Positions 1-5,762 of a stretch of DNA of 12,767 bases are shown one piece after another. Position 1 is the first letter of the stretch, and the number at the start of each line of letters is the position of its first letter. This DNA comes from Candidatus Woesearchaeota archaeon. GTDB lineage: Archaea; Nanobdellota; Nanobdellia; Woesearchaeales; GW2011-AR4. The position numbers and the translations under genes are program-made. The DNA lies in contig JADHVE010000032.1 of the NCBI GenBank assembly GCA_016784195.1, forward strand, positions 1 to 12,767. The letters run 5' to 3'. Below the pieces are notes generated by a model that saw only the letters and a list, made by a program, of their open reading frames with translations, did not search any database and had not been told where the DNA came from.

Positions 1-179
1 CTGCCGATATTGTCAATAAAAGGCTTTACAATAAAATGCTGTTTTTTATCTTTAAAATTAACTATTAGATCAAAGCCTTTTCCCCCTTTTTCAATATTTT
101 CAATGTTTTTTATTAATAAATCCTTATTCTTAACATAATCCTCGACCCATTCCAGCAGAATGGAATATAACTTATCCAT
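1..179 (-). CDS. Unknown protein, N-terminal part only
   Basis: The first 59 codons of a minus-strand gene; the rest lies beyond base 1. The protein begins MDKLYSILLEWVEDYV and continues as a lysine-rich, soluble-looking segment that ends near HFIVKPFIDNIG. There is no signal peptide or membrane segment in the visible part. I do not recognise the family. The ATG at 179 is supported by a TATA box at about 203-213, which would place transcription initiation at or next to the start codon. The gene lies 41 bp downstream of PCNA in the same direction but appears to have its own promoter. Confidence 0.6.
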   Translation of the reverse strand, partial: MDKLYSILLEWVEDYVKNKDLLIKNIENIEKGGKGFDLIVNFKDKKQHFIVKPFIDNIG

Positions 180-202
180 AAAACAAAACTTAGAAAAAGA
201 GC

Positions 203-213
203 TTATATATTTT
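203..213 (-). promoter_or_regulatory. TATA box for the partial gene at 1-179
   Basis: Minus strand reads AAATATATAAG, about 25-30 bp before the ATG at 179. No Shine-Dalgarno sequence lies between, so a leaderless transcript is expected. The box starts 8 bp beyond the PCNA stop codon. Confidence 0.55.
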
Positions 214-220
214 ACTAAAA

Positions 221-967
221 TTACTCGTTCTCAACTCTTGGAGCAAGAATAAAACTCAGCATTACCTTATCAACAGTCTTATACTCAAGTTTTAGCGGAT
301 AGTCCTTATTGAAATTAATAGTGACTTTGCTTGAAAGCTTAGAAGCATTCATCATCTTCTTCAGATATTCAATGCTGTACTTAGACTTAATCTTTTCACT
401 GCCTTCAATCTCTATTTTAGTGTCTTCTCCGCTTTTAATTTCAATATTTGCCTGGCTTAAGTCACCTTCTGCATTCACTGAAAACTTACCAGCTTCTGCC
501 ATAAATGTCACAGACTCAGCCACAATATCTGCATCCTCTATAGCTTCGCTTAATATAGTTGGAGTAGTTGTTATAGTAACAGGAAATTTAAGCTCAGGTA
601 TCTTTTGCTGTTTTTCCTCTAACTCTATGATTGGAAGGCTAAATGTCCTTACTGTTCCGCTTCTCAGCTCTACCTTTAATTTATTTTCACTGCCTGTTTC
701 CAAAGTCAGCATATCATTGGGGCTGGCTCTTCTCAGTATCTGCTTCAGATTCCCTAAGTTAATCGCAATCTCAACATCCTCTTTGACAGAATACTCAGTA
801 AAAGCACTACTTAACAGCTTAAAAATAACCATAGCGACATTCGCAGGATCCATTGCTACTAATTCAATAGCTTCCGAAGTAACCTTAAACCTTGCCTCAT
901 TGACTAAATCAGAAATAATAGATATACTCTCTTTTAGATATTTAGGTTCAGCTAAAGTAAGTCTCAT
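221..967 (-). CDS. pcn: DNA polymerase sliding clamp (PCNA)
   Basis: A 248-aa protein, the normal length for an archaeal PCNA. The family forms a trimeric ring around DNA that tethers replicative polymerase, FEN1, ligase and other PIP-box proteins. Family landmarks are visible. The N-terminal domain has MDPANVAMV at 39-47 (the counterpart of eukaryotic MDSSHVSLV). The interdomain connecting loop, which binds clients, is about 111-125 (LPIIELEEKQQK). The second domain has DYPLKLEY at 222-229 and the C-terminal signature ILAPRVE at 240-246. ATG at 967 gives the family N-terminus MRLTLAEP. A TATA-like AATATAAATAA lies at 995-1005 and a GGGGG stretch at 973-977, so either a very short leader or a Shine-Dalgarno-assisted start is possible. 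Homotrimer or heterotrimer cannot be told from one gene. Confidence 0.96.
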   Translation of the reverse strand: MRLTLAEPKYLKESISIISDLVNEARFKVTSEAIELVAMDPANVAMVIFKLLSSAFTEYSVKEDVEIAINLGNLKQILRRASPNDMLTLETGSENKLKVELRSGTVRTFSLPIIELEEKQQKIPELKFPVTITTTPTILSEAIEDADIVAESVTFMAEAGKFSVNAEGDLSQANIEIKSGEDTKIEIEGSEKIKSKYSIEYLKKMMNASKLSSKVTINFNKDYPLKLEYKTVDKVMLSFILAPRVENE

Positions 968-994
968 ATTTACCCCCAGAATAGTAAATCTCAG

Positions 995-1005
995 TTATTT
1001 ATATT
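995..1005 (-). promoter_or_regulatory. TATA box for PCNA
   Basis: Minus strand reads AATATAAATAA, centred about 33 bp before the PCNA ATG. This predicts a leader of roughly 5-10 nt that includes the G-rich stretch at 973-977. Confidence 0.5.
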
Positions 1006-1074
1006 CTTTGTGGTTTTTTAATATCCATATCATTTATTAGTAGAAGCCAATCCATTAAAAATTAGTAATTTTCC

Positions 1075-1542
1075 TCAGGCAGAGATTTGGTTAAGGGTTT
1101 TAGGTTTTATCTTTTCTCTGTTTGGCAAGCTTAAATTTATGTAAGCCTCAGTTATAGCCTCCTTGTCTATTGACTCGCCCTTATTTACTATTTCAAATAT
1201 TCTATCTGGGTAAAAATCAAAACCATGTGTTTTTTTGAATACATCATTAATTGCGCTATACTTTCTTTCTTCAGGTGGAATAGGTAGAACTTTATCCCTC
1301 ACCTCCCCACGTGAGACATAACCAAGTTTCACTTCAAGAACTATAGCCTTATCCCCTCCAGCCAATACTTGCCAATTAGAATCTAAATTAGATTCAGGTT
1401 TAGCACAATATACTCCGGACTTCCCAGAGTTAAGAACTTCAGCAATCTCAGCTGCAAACACACCAGGATTATCTTCTGGCCGTCTTGCATAAAATTGATT
1501 AGGTGTTTCTCCTATTCCTGAAGGTAATTTATCCATCAGCAT
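1075..1542 (-). CDS. Unknown 155-aa soluble protein
   Basis: I do not recognise this protein. It has no membrane segment or signal peptide and no cysteine cluster; the single Cys is in VYCAKPE. The middle holds a glycine/hydrophobic stretch, AGGDKAIVLEVKLG, that looks like a beta-hairpin. The C-terminal half is probably helical (KEAITEAYINLSL). Two in-frame ATGs (1542 and 1536) open the frame as MLMDK and neither has a clear Shine-Dalgarno. Upstream to 1613 the sequence is almost pure A/T, so TATA-like words are not informative. The gene stands alone between PCNA and RNase J in the same orientation. That the frame is real is supported by its length and a mixed, protein-like composition. Its function is unknown. 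Confidence 0.7.
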   Translation of the reverse strand: MLMDKLPSGIGETPNQFYARRPEDNPGVFAAEIAEVLNSGKSGVYCAKPESNLDSNWQVLAGGDKAIVLEVKLGYVSRGEVRDKVLPIPPEERKYSAINDVFKKTHGFDFYPDRIFEIVNKGESIDKEAITEAYINLSLPNREKIKPKTLNQISA

Positions 1543-1613
1543 TTTTTTAGGATATTTTTTAAATTATTATTTGTTTTATTTAATCTATTTAAATAATTTG
1601 GGATTTTATTCAA

Positions 1614-2939
1614 TTACAAACTAATCTTATCCCCATCCTTCATTATATGCACATTCTCAGTTTTATAACCTTCTTCAAATGCCAAATCTGCCAAAGCATT
1701 TTCCATCTCCTTATCGCCATGTGCAGGTATAACATGTTTTGGCTTAATAAGTTTTATCAAATCCCTCAAATCCTCCCTTGCAGCATGCCCTGACTGATGT
1801 ATATCCTTGAAAACTCTAACACCATATCCTTTTAATTCATTCTCTAAAATATCCCTGTTTTTTATATTTATACCTGTAGGTATCGTTTTGCAGGAAAATA
1901 TTACATGGTCATTATCACTAAAGCCAAACTCTAATTCCTTTCTGGCCATTTTTGACAGCATCGCTTTTGGCTCTCCCTGGTGCCCGGTTACAACCAGCAG
2001 ATATCTTTCCCTGTTCTTCTCAACCTCTTTCAAAATTTTATTTATATCCTTGCCAAACCTAACCATCCGGATATCTTTTGTAAAGCTTATTATACCCACT
2101 TTTTCTCCTGCCTTGACATATTTTGACAACGACCTCCCTAAAAAAATAATCTTCCGGTTTATTTTCTTTCCAAACTCGATTATTGACTTCAACCTGGCAA
2201 GGTGCGAGGAAAAAGTAGTCACGATTATTACCCCTTTTTTTGCAGGAATGCTCAAAACATCCTTCAGCATTTCCCTTGCAACATTCTCAGAAGGGGTTTT
2301 TTTATTCTCTGCAGCATAAGTAGAATCAACAATCAGTGCTAAAACTCCCTTATTGCCCAGCTCCTCTAGCCTTTTAAAATTAGGCTTTTTGCCCAAAACA
2401 GGAAACAAGTCTAACTTGAAATCATTCGCATACAAAATAATCCCTTCTTGGGTATGCAGCGCAACCATCACTGTCTGGGGTGTAGAATGTGTTGTATTTA
2501 TGAACTCAATTTTTATATTATCAGAAACCTTAACAGAAGAATTCGCACTTAAAGTTTTAATCTGGTTATTTAACTTAATCCGGTCATCCTTTAAAATTGT
2601 TTTTAAAACTTCTATTGTATACGCAGTTCCAATAACAGGGGCCTTAAACTTATTGCCTAAGTAAGGAATTCCCCCTAAATGATCTAGGTGAGCATGCGTA
2701 GGTATTATTGCCCTAATCTTATTTCTTATGTTGTTCACAACAGAAATATCCGGAACAGCCCCAGCTTTAATCAACTCAGAAGGATTTACCGTAACTAGTT
2801 CTTCATCATCTGTATAATTGATGTAACTCTCTATATGGACGCCCAGGTCAAGCATTACTGCATCATCCTTAACCCTTATTACTGTGCAGTTCTTTCCCAC
2901 TTCATCATAGCCGCCAACTGCATAAATCTCTGCCATCAT
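1614..2939 (-). CDS. rnj: RNase J-type ribonuclease (beta-CASP metallo-beta-lactamase)
   Basis: A 441-aa protein of the archaeal RNase J group, a family of zinc-dependent ribonucleases with 5'-3' exonuclease activity on RNA. The metallo-beta-lactamase core is complete: HAHLDH at 82-87 (motif 2), HST at 151-153 (motif 3) and ND at 172-173 in ANDFKLD (motif 4). The beta-CASP insert shows DST at 205-207 (motif A), H246 in TFSSHLARL (motif B) and HQSGHA at 381-386 (motif C). HGD at 407-409 supplies the last metal ligand. The length is that of the short archaeal form, without the long C-terminal extension of bacterial RNase J. The start is the tandem ATG ATG at 2939/2936; a TATA box at 2959-2970 makes the message leaderless. 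All catalytic residues are present, so the enzyme should be active. Confidence 0.94.
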   Translation of the reverse strand: MMAEIYAVGGYDEVGKNCTVIRVKDDAVMLDLGVHIESYINYTDDEELVTVNPSELIKAGAVPDISVVNNIRNKIRAIIPTHAHLDHLGGIPYLGNKFKAPVIGTAYTIEVLKTILKDDRIKLNNQIKTLSANSSVKVSDNIKIEFINTTHSTPQTVMVALHTQEGIILYANDFKLDLFPVLGKKPNFKRLEELGNKGVLALIVDSTYAAENKKTPSENVAREMLKDVLSIPAKKGVIIVTTFSSHLARLKSIIEFGKKINRKIIFLGRSLSKYVKAGEKVGIISFTKDIRMVRFGKDINKILKEVEKNRERYLLVVTGHQGEPKAMLSKMARKELEFGFSDNDHVIFSCKTIPTGINIKNRDILENELKGYGVRVFKDIHQSGHAAREDLRDLIKLIKPKHVIPAHGDKEMENALADLAFEEGYKTENVHIMKDGDKISL

Positions 2940-2958
2940 TTTAAAAATATATAGTTAG

Positions 2959-2970
2959 TTTATAAATTTT
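2959..2970. promoter_or_regulatory. TATA element usable in both directions (RNase J and the 2987-3310 RNA)
   Basis: The plus strand reads TTTATAAATTTT and the minus strand AAAATTTATAAA. Read on the minus strand, it lies 20-30 bp before the RNase J ATG (2939). Read on the plus strand, an initiation point 25-27 bp downstream falls at about 2987-2990, where the closing helix of the candidate RNA begins. That it drives both is inference. Confidence 0.5.
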
Positions 2971-2986
2971 ACTTTAACAATAGGTT

Positions 2987-3310
2987 AGGATAGGCCTCCA
3001 TATGTTTGGAGCGGAAACCAAGAACTTTGTCAGACAATAAGGAACTGAAAAATTTATCTGATAGACAATCCAGTGTCAAAAACCCCAGGTTTTTGAGCAT
3101 GAACTGAGAAATTTACAAAAATCAAATTTCTGGTTTCATAAGAAATCTGTTTTGCAGATCTCGATGATGCAAGAAATACTTCGTATTTCTTTGTATGTTG
3201 AAAATCTCAATGGGATTTTAAACACTCAGAAATCCAAGAGGATGCAGGATAGGGAGTGATTGTATCTTTGATTTCTGAAATTTTCAGTTGGAGCTCCGGC
3301 AGCTTATCTT
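2987..3310 (+). ncRNA. Candidate structured non-coding RNA, about 324 nt, unknown class
   Basis: This 373-bp gap has no convincing gene and looks more G/C-rich than its neighbours, as RNA genes in AT-rich archaea usually are. The ends pair: 2987-2995 AGGATAGGC with 3302-3310 GCTTATCTT, 9 bp including two G-U pairs. Inside, 3043-3055 (AACTGAAAAATTT) pairs with 3278-3289 (AAATTTTCAGTT). Between these lie consecutive hairpins: 3076-3084/3088-3096 (9 bp, loop CCA); 3099-3139 (about 15 bp in two blocks); 3142-3149/3155-3162; 3171-3179/3183-3191 (9 bp, loop TTC); 3196-3208/3212-3224 (12 bp with one mismatch); and 3226-3234/3270-3278 extended inward by 3238-3245/3262-3269. A 5' hairpin CTCCA/TGGAG spans 2996-3011. 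The strand is chosen from the TATA box at 2959-2970, and there is no oligo-T at the 3' end. I do not find the hallmark motifs of RNase P RNA or SRP RNA, so the class is open. Confidence 0.55.
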
Positions 3311-3312
3311 AA

Positions 3313-4755
3313 TTATACTACTTTCAACACAGCGCACCACCCATCTTCAAATTCTATCTTATAGTTTTCCTTATTTTTTACAATATACTCAAATAGCTTC
3401 ACATCCTGCTTTACCTTGCCGACAAAAAGATAATCAGGAGCATAATCCTTAATTATAAAGTCATCTTCGCCTTTTGCTTTGCCAGTCAATATGTTCATAT
3501 ACATTTCAAACTCTTCAGGATTATACAGATAAGAGTATGTTAAATCAACTCCATGAGTATACCTCAACCCTGAATTTTTAAAAAACAGATAAGGAAATGT
3601 ATAGGCATTGATAAAAACCAGAGAACTCTCCGGAATATTCTCTTTCATCCATTCTGCACAGTCATCATAATTATATAAAAAACTATTATTGGTAATATCC
3701 TTTCTCAACAAGTAAAAATTAAAAGTCATTAAAAAAACAATAAAAATAATAGTTCCTGTTTTTAGGAGATTATAAAATTTATTTTTGTCTAAGTCTTTAA
3801 TAAATTCTTTTAAAATAAAAACTACCATCAAAACAGAAAAAGGAATCAGGTATTCCTGCATCCTCCTTGATTTCAAAGTAAAAACAAGGAAAAACAAAGC
3901 TAACAAAAGATAAAATATTTTATTCTTTGTAATCTTTTTATGCTTGACCAAAAAAACAATTGAAATAACAAAATAAAACAGAACCATCAGGTTATTTTTC
4001 ATAAACTCAAAAAAAGGCCATGGCTTCCATTCAGCATTATACAGATTAGCAATAAGGTTTACTTTAAATATCTGAGTATACAACATAAAAATATTGTTTG
4101 GAAAATAGGGGTTTATTATCAGGCCCAAAACAGTCCCTCCAAGAGAATACAGCAAGATCTTATAATCCAACCTTTTTGAAAAAACATTTTCTAAAGCAAG
4201 ATATAAAAATATAATAAATAGCTGAAATACAAAACCGCTGTAAAGCAAAACATAAGCAAAAGAGACAATGCCCAAAAATAAATATTTTCTTTTCTGTAAA
4301 AAATATATTGTCAGAATCAGCAAAACAACAGCTATCGGCATGCTCCTTGTAAACAAAAACCTGTACATCAAACTCTCAGCTGTAAAAAGATAAACCAAAG
4401 ACCAAAAAAAAGAATACCTGATTTTGTTTTCAGCCAAAAACCAGTAAAAAACCGTAAAGCATACTGCTCCAAACAAAACAGCAGCGGCCTTTGCCCCAAT
4501 CTCAAGCCCAAAAAAAGTGAAAGGAATAAGCAGAATCCTAAAAAATATCTGAATATCAGCATAACTATCCGACAATATAGTATGCTTAGCCCATGGAAAA
4601 TCTTCAATAAATCCCTCTTGCTTTATGATATCTGCGGCTTTTATATGCAAATAGCCGTCATAGCCTATTATCTGCAAAACAGTAAATTGCATTATGCTGA
4701 GGATTACAACGAATATAAAAAATACCAAAACAATTTTTTTATTTTTAGTTAACAT
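3313..4755 (-). CDS. Polytopic membrane protein, probable GT-C-type glycosyltransferase
   Basis: A 480-aa protein with about ten or more hydrophobic helices, starting with IVLVFFIFVVILSIM at about 8-22. Right after that helix comes GYDGYLHIKAADI (31-43), followed by FPW at 53-55 and further Asp residues at 63 and 67. This resembles the first extracellular loop of GT-C enzymes such as the STT3/AglB oligosaccharyltransferases (D-x-YYH-x-R), where the Asp binds metal or substrate. The last 120 residues form a soluble domain opening with CAEWMKENIPESSLVFINAY, similar to the W-x-x-ENTP segment seen after the membrane part of many GT-C proteins. Transfer of a sugar from a polyprenyl donor at the cell surface is therefore likely but not proven. 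Start: a frame extension up to 4833 exists only because it reads into the tRNA. ATG 4755 with a TATA box at 4778-4787 is the real start. Confidence 0.8.
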   Translation of the reverse strand: MLTKNKKIVLVFFIFVVILSIMQFTVLQIIGYDGYLHIKAADIIKQEGFIEDFPWAKHTILSDSYADIQIFFRILLIPFTFFGLEIGAKAAAVLFGAVCFTVFYWFLAENKIRYSFFWSLVYLFTAESLMYRFLFTRSMPIAVVLLILTIYFLQKRKYLFLGIVSFAYVLLYSGFVFQLFIIFLYLALENVFSKRLDYKILLYSLGGTVLGLIINPYFPNNIFMLYTQIFKVNLIANLYNAEWKPWPFFEFMKNNLMVLFYFVISIVFLVKHKKITKNKIFYLLLALFFLVFTLKSRRMQEYLIPFSVLMVVFILKEFIKDLDKNKFYNLLKTGTIIFIVFLMTFNFYLLRKDITNNSFLYNYDDCAEWMKENIPESSLVFINAYTFPYLFFKNSGLRYTHGVDLTYSYLYNPEEFEMYMNILTGKAKGEDDFIIKDYAPDYLFVGKVKQDVKLFEYIVKNKENYKIEFEDGWCAVLKVV

Positions 4756-4777
4756 AACCCTACAATTATCGTCTTGG

Positions 4778-4787
4778 TATAAATAAA
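4778..4787 (-). promoter_or_regulatory. TATA box for the GT-C-like membrane protein
   Basis: Minus strand reads TTTATTTATA, about 27 bp before the ATG at 4755. It fits in the 45 bp between that start and the tRNA 3' end, giving the gene its own promoter and essentially no leader. An AGGG next to the ATG is too close to act as a Shine-Dalgarno. Confidence 0.6.
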
Positions 4788-4846
4788 TTATGGAGAAAAA
4801 TGAGGGGATGGGGATTCGAACCCCAGTAGGCACTAAGCCAATAGAT

Positions 4847-4892
4847 GGCTCATGAGTATTTCATCAGCCTTTTGAGCTTCATTACTCCATAA
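4847..4892 (-). other. tRNA-Leu intron 2, canonical position 37/38 (46 nt)
   Basis: The bulge-helix-bulge motif is clear. The central 4-bp helix pairs exon bases 32-35 (CTCA, 4898-4895) with TGAG (4852-4849). The 5' bulge is AG^T (4894-4892) and the 3' bulge CC^A (4848-4846). Beyond it, TGGAGTA pairs with TACTCA apart from one bulged G. The outer helix is the mature anticodon stem ATAGA/TCTAT, which exists only once intron 1 is gone, so removal of intron 1 may have to come first. Confidence 0.82.
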
Positions 4893-4899
4893 CTTGAGT

Positions 4900-4930
4900 T
4901 TAAACGTTTAGTACCTTTCGTTACCAAACA
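4900..4930 (-). other. tRNA-Leu intron 1, non-canonical position 30/31 (31 nt)
   Basis: Inferred from the tRNA fold. It lies inside the 5' strand of the anticodon stem. Most of it is one hairpin, GTTTGGTA (4929-4922) with TACTAAAC (4913-4906) and loop ACGAAAGG. The flanks give a relaxed bulge-helix-bulge: bulge AG^T (4932-4930), central helix GGAT (4936-4933) with GTTT (4905-4902) using three G-U pairs, and bulge AA^A (4901-4899). The cuts predicted by this geometry are the ones that restore stem base 31 as A, pairing with T39. Confidence 0.7.
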
Positions 4931-4982
4931 CTATCCCGTTTGGCCACTCCGGCATCCCCTCGAAGGAATATCAACGAACAAA

Positions 4983-5029
4983 GAGGGGGCAAGTGAATTT
5001 GACAAAGTCAAATTTTAGCGTACCCCCTC
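4983..5029. repeat. Two-part perfect hairpin between the tRNA and the upstream operon
   Basis: The outer stem is GAGGGGG (4983-4989) with CCCCCTC (5023-5029), 7 bp. The inner stem is AATTTGAC (4996-5003) with GTCAAATT (5007-5014), 8 bp, loop AAA. The two stems are separated by short asymmetric internal strands. It sits 22 bp upstream of the tRNA 5' end and 86 bp downstream of the stop of the operon at 5116-6374, both transcribed on the minus strand. It could be a 3'-end or processing structure for that operon or part of a tRNA leader. No oligo-T follows it directly on the minus strand. Confidence 0.6.
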
Positions 5030-5115
5030 ATTTAAAGTATTAATAGAATCATCATTTAATTTAAAAACATTGCTAAAATCAATCATCAAATAAAAAAATA
5101 ATTATAATCAATAAT

Positions 5116-5511
5116 CTATTTCAAAGAACCAAGCTTTTCTTCAATAGCCCCGAGCTCTGCCTCTAATTTCTCCAATTCGCTCCGGGGTCTCTTAGTAATC
5201 TTGTCTACTCTCTTGATTTTCCCATCTTCTGATCTTATTTCAACAATTTTCGTTCTCTTAGGCAGGGATTCTGTTATTTTAGTCTTAGGCAAAGAAGATT
5301 TTAAGTCAGAAAAAAGCTTTAACAATTCCTTTATTGTAGTCTTAAGCTTATTTATACTTTTAAGTTTTTTTGCCCTCAACATCTTGACAGTTTCATACTT
5401 TTGTAAGCTTTCAACTACTGCTTTTTGCGCCTCTAGCAGCTTCTTCTCACTACTCCTAGGATCTTTCACTTCAACAAAAAACAAATCTTTTTCCTTTTCC
5501 AACAAGCTCAC
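5116..5511 (-). CDS. Unknown coiled-coil protein, third gene of the operon
   Basis: A 131-aa protein of unknown function. The N-terminus MSLLEKEKDLFFVEVKDP is followed by an uninterrupted helical, heptad-like stretch (about 18-72, rich in Lys, Leu and Glu). A proline break and a basic strand region follow (KTKIVEIRSEDGKIKRVDKITKRPR at about 87-110, given here in parts: TKIVEIRSEDGKIK, RVDKITKRPR). A final short coiled coil is at 111-130. The FFVEV opening recalls the VFVKI opening of the preceding gene's product, but the similarity is too short to prove common origin. The start is GTG at 5511, overlapping the TGA of the upstream gene as GTGA, so translation is probably coupled. No signal peptide or membrane segment is present. 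A structural partner of the two upstream products is the natural guess. Confidence 0.78.
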   Translation of the reverse strand: MSLLEKEKDLFFVEVKDPRSSEKKLLEAQKAVVESLQKYETVKMLRAKKLKSINKLKTTIKELLKLFSDLKSSLPKTKITESLPKRTKIVEIRSEDGKIKRVDKITKRPRSELEKLEAELGAIEEKLGSLK

Positions 5512-5741
5512 CTTAATCTTTCGGGCTCAGACAAAAAATCACCTATGTCATCTACTTTTTGTTCCAGCTCATCTAAAGTAGAATTCCATGAATCAAGTTC
5601 AGAATCTTCTTCCCTCTTAATTTGGTTTATATTACTTAAGGTTTTTTTTGCCTGCTCTACTTTGCCTTTAATAAGGTCAAGTACATCCAAAACGTCTTTA
5701 TAATCCTCAATCTTTACAAAAACCTGTGCTTCTCCTTCCAT
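5508..5741 (-). CDS. Unknown 77-aa coiled-coil protein with the paralogous W module
   Basis: A 77-aa soluble, acidic, almost wholly helical protein of unknown function. Residues 7-71 align without any gap to residues 136-200 of the upstream gene's product. Shared positions include K-x-E near the module start, a KxV turn, LIK, LK/IK-x-E, and a single Trp at module position 46 in both. The two genes therefore arose by duplication of one module, here free of the proline-rich N-terminal part. ATG 5741 has a good Shine-Dalgarno, AGGTGA, about 6 nt upstream. The gap to the preceding stop is 21 bp and the next gene overlaps by 4 bp, so all three should be on one message. Matching modules suggest the two proteins pair with each other; this is inference. 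Confidence 0.82.
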   Translation of the reverse strand: MEGEAQVFVKIEDYKDVLDVLDLIKGKVEQAKKTLSNINQIKREEDSELDSWNSTLDELEQKVDDIGDFLSEPERLR

Positions 5742-5762
5742 TTATAATCACCTTTGACTTAT

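Larger units (their letters stand above)
4801..4961 (-). tRNA. tRNA-Leu: tRNA-Leu(CAA) with two introns
   Basis: The minus strand folds as a class II tRNA. Acceptor GAGGGGA (4961-4955) pairs with TCCCCTC (4808-4802); discriminator A is at 4801 and no CCA is encoded. The D-arm is CCG-GAGTGGCCAAA-CGG (4952-4936), the variable arm TGGCTTAGTGCCTAC (4840-4826) and the T-arm TGGGG-TTCGAAT-CCCCA (4825-4809). As written, the anticodon region gives no Leu or Ser anticodon. Removing 4930-4900 and 4892-4847 yields the stem ATAGA/TCTAT and loop CTCAAGA, that is anticodon CAA. The mature length is 84 nt, normal for Leu, and A73 also fits archaeal Leu rather than Ser. The 37/38 intron has a textbook splice-site helix (CTCA/TGAG). 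It decodes UUG codons. Confidence 0.88.

Noticed and set aside
309..1040. Plus-strand open frame opposite PCNA
   Set aside because: Shadow of the clearly identified PCNA gene; the product is a non-specific hydrophobic/serine-rich string.
3065..3262. Plus-strand open frame of about 65 codons inside the hairpin-rich gap
   Set aside because: It has no start codon until the middle, no Shine-Dalgarno and no recognisable protein. The perfect inverted repeats across it fit RNA structure better.
2987..3310. RNase P RNA or SRP RNA
   Set aside because: The size and closed ends fit, and CCGGC..CTTATC near the 3' end faintly recalls RNase P. But I cannot find the GGAAAGUCC/ACAGAA core of RNase P or the helix 8 and GNAR features of SRP RNA. 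A covariance search is needed to exclude divergent forms.
4756..4833. N-terminal extension of the membrane protein (MPTGVRIPIPSFF...)
   Set aside because: It is the reverse-frame translation of the tRNA 3' half and spacer, a common artefact. The TATA box at 4778-4787 places the start at 4755.
4983..5029. Remnant of a duplicated tRNA (GAGGGGG resembles the tRNA acceptor GAGGGGA)
   Set aside because: Only the acceptor-like G-run is shared; no D-, anticodon- or T-arm sequence is present between the stems.
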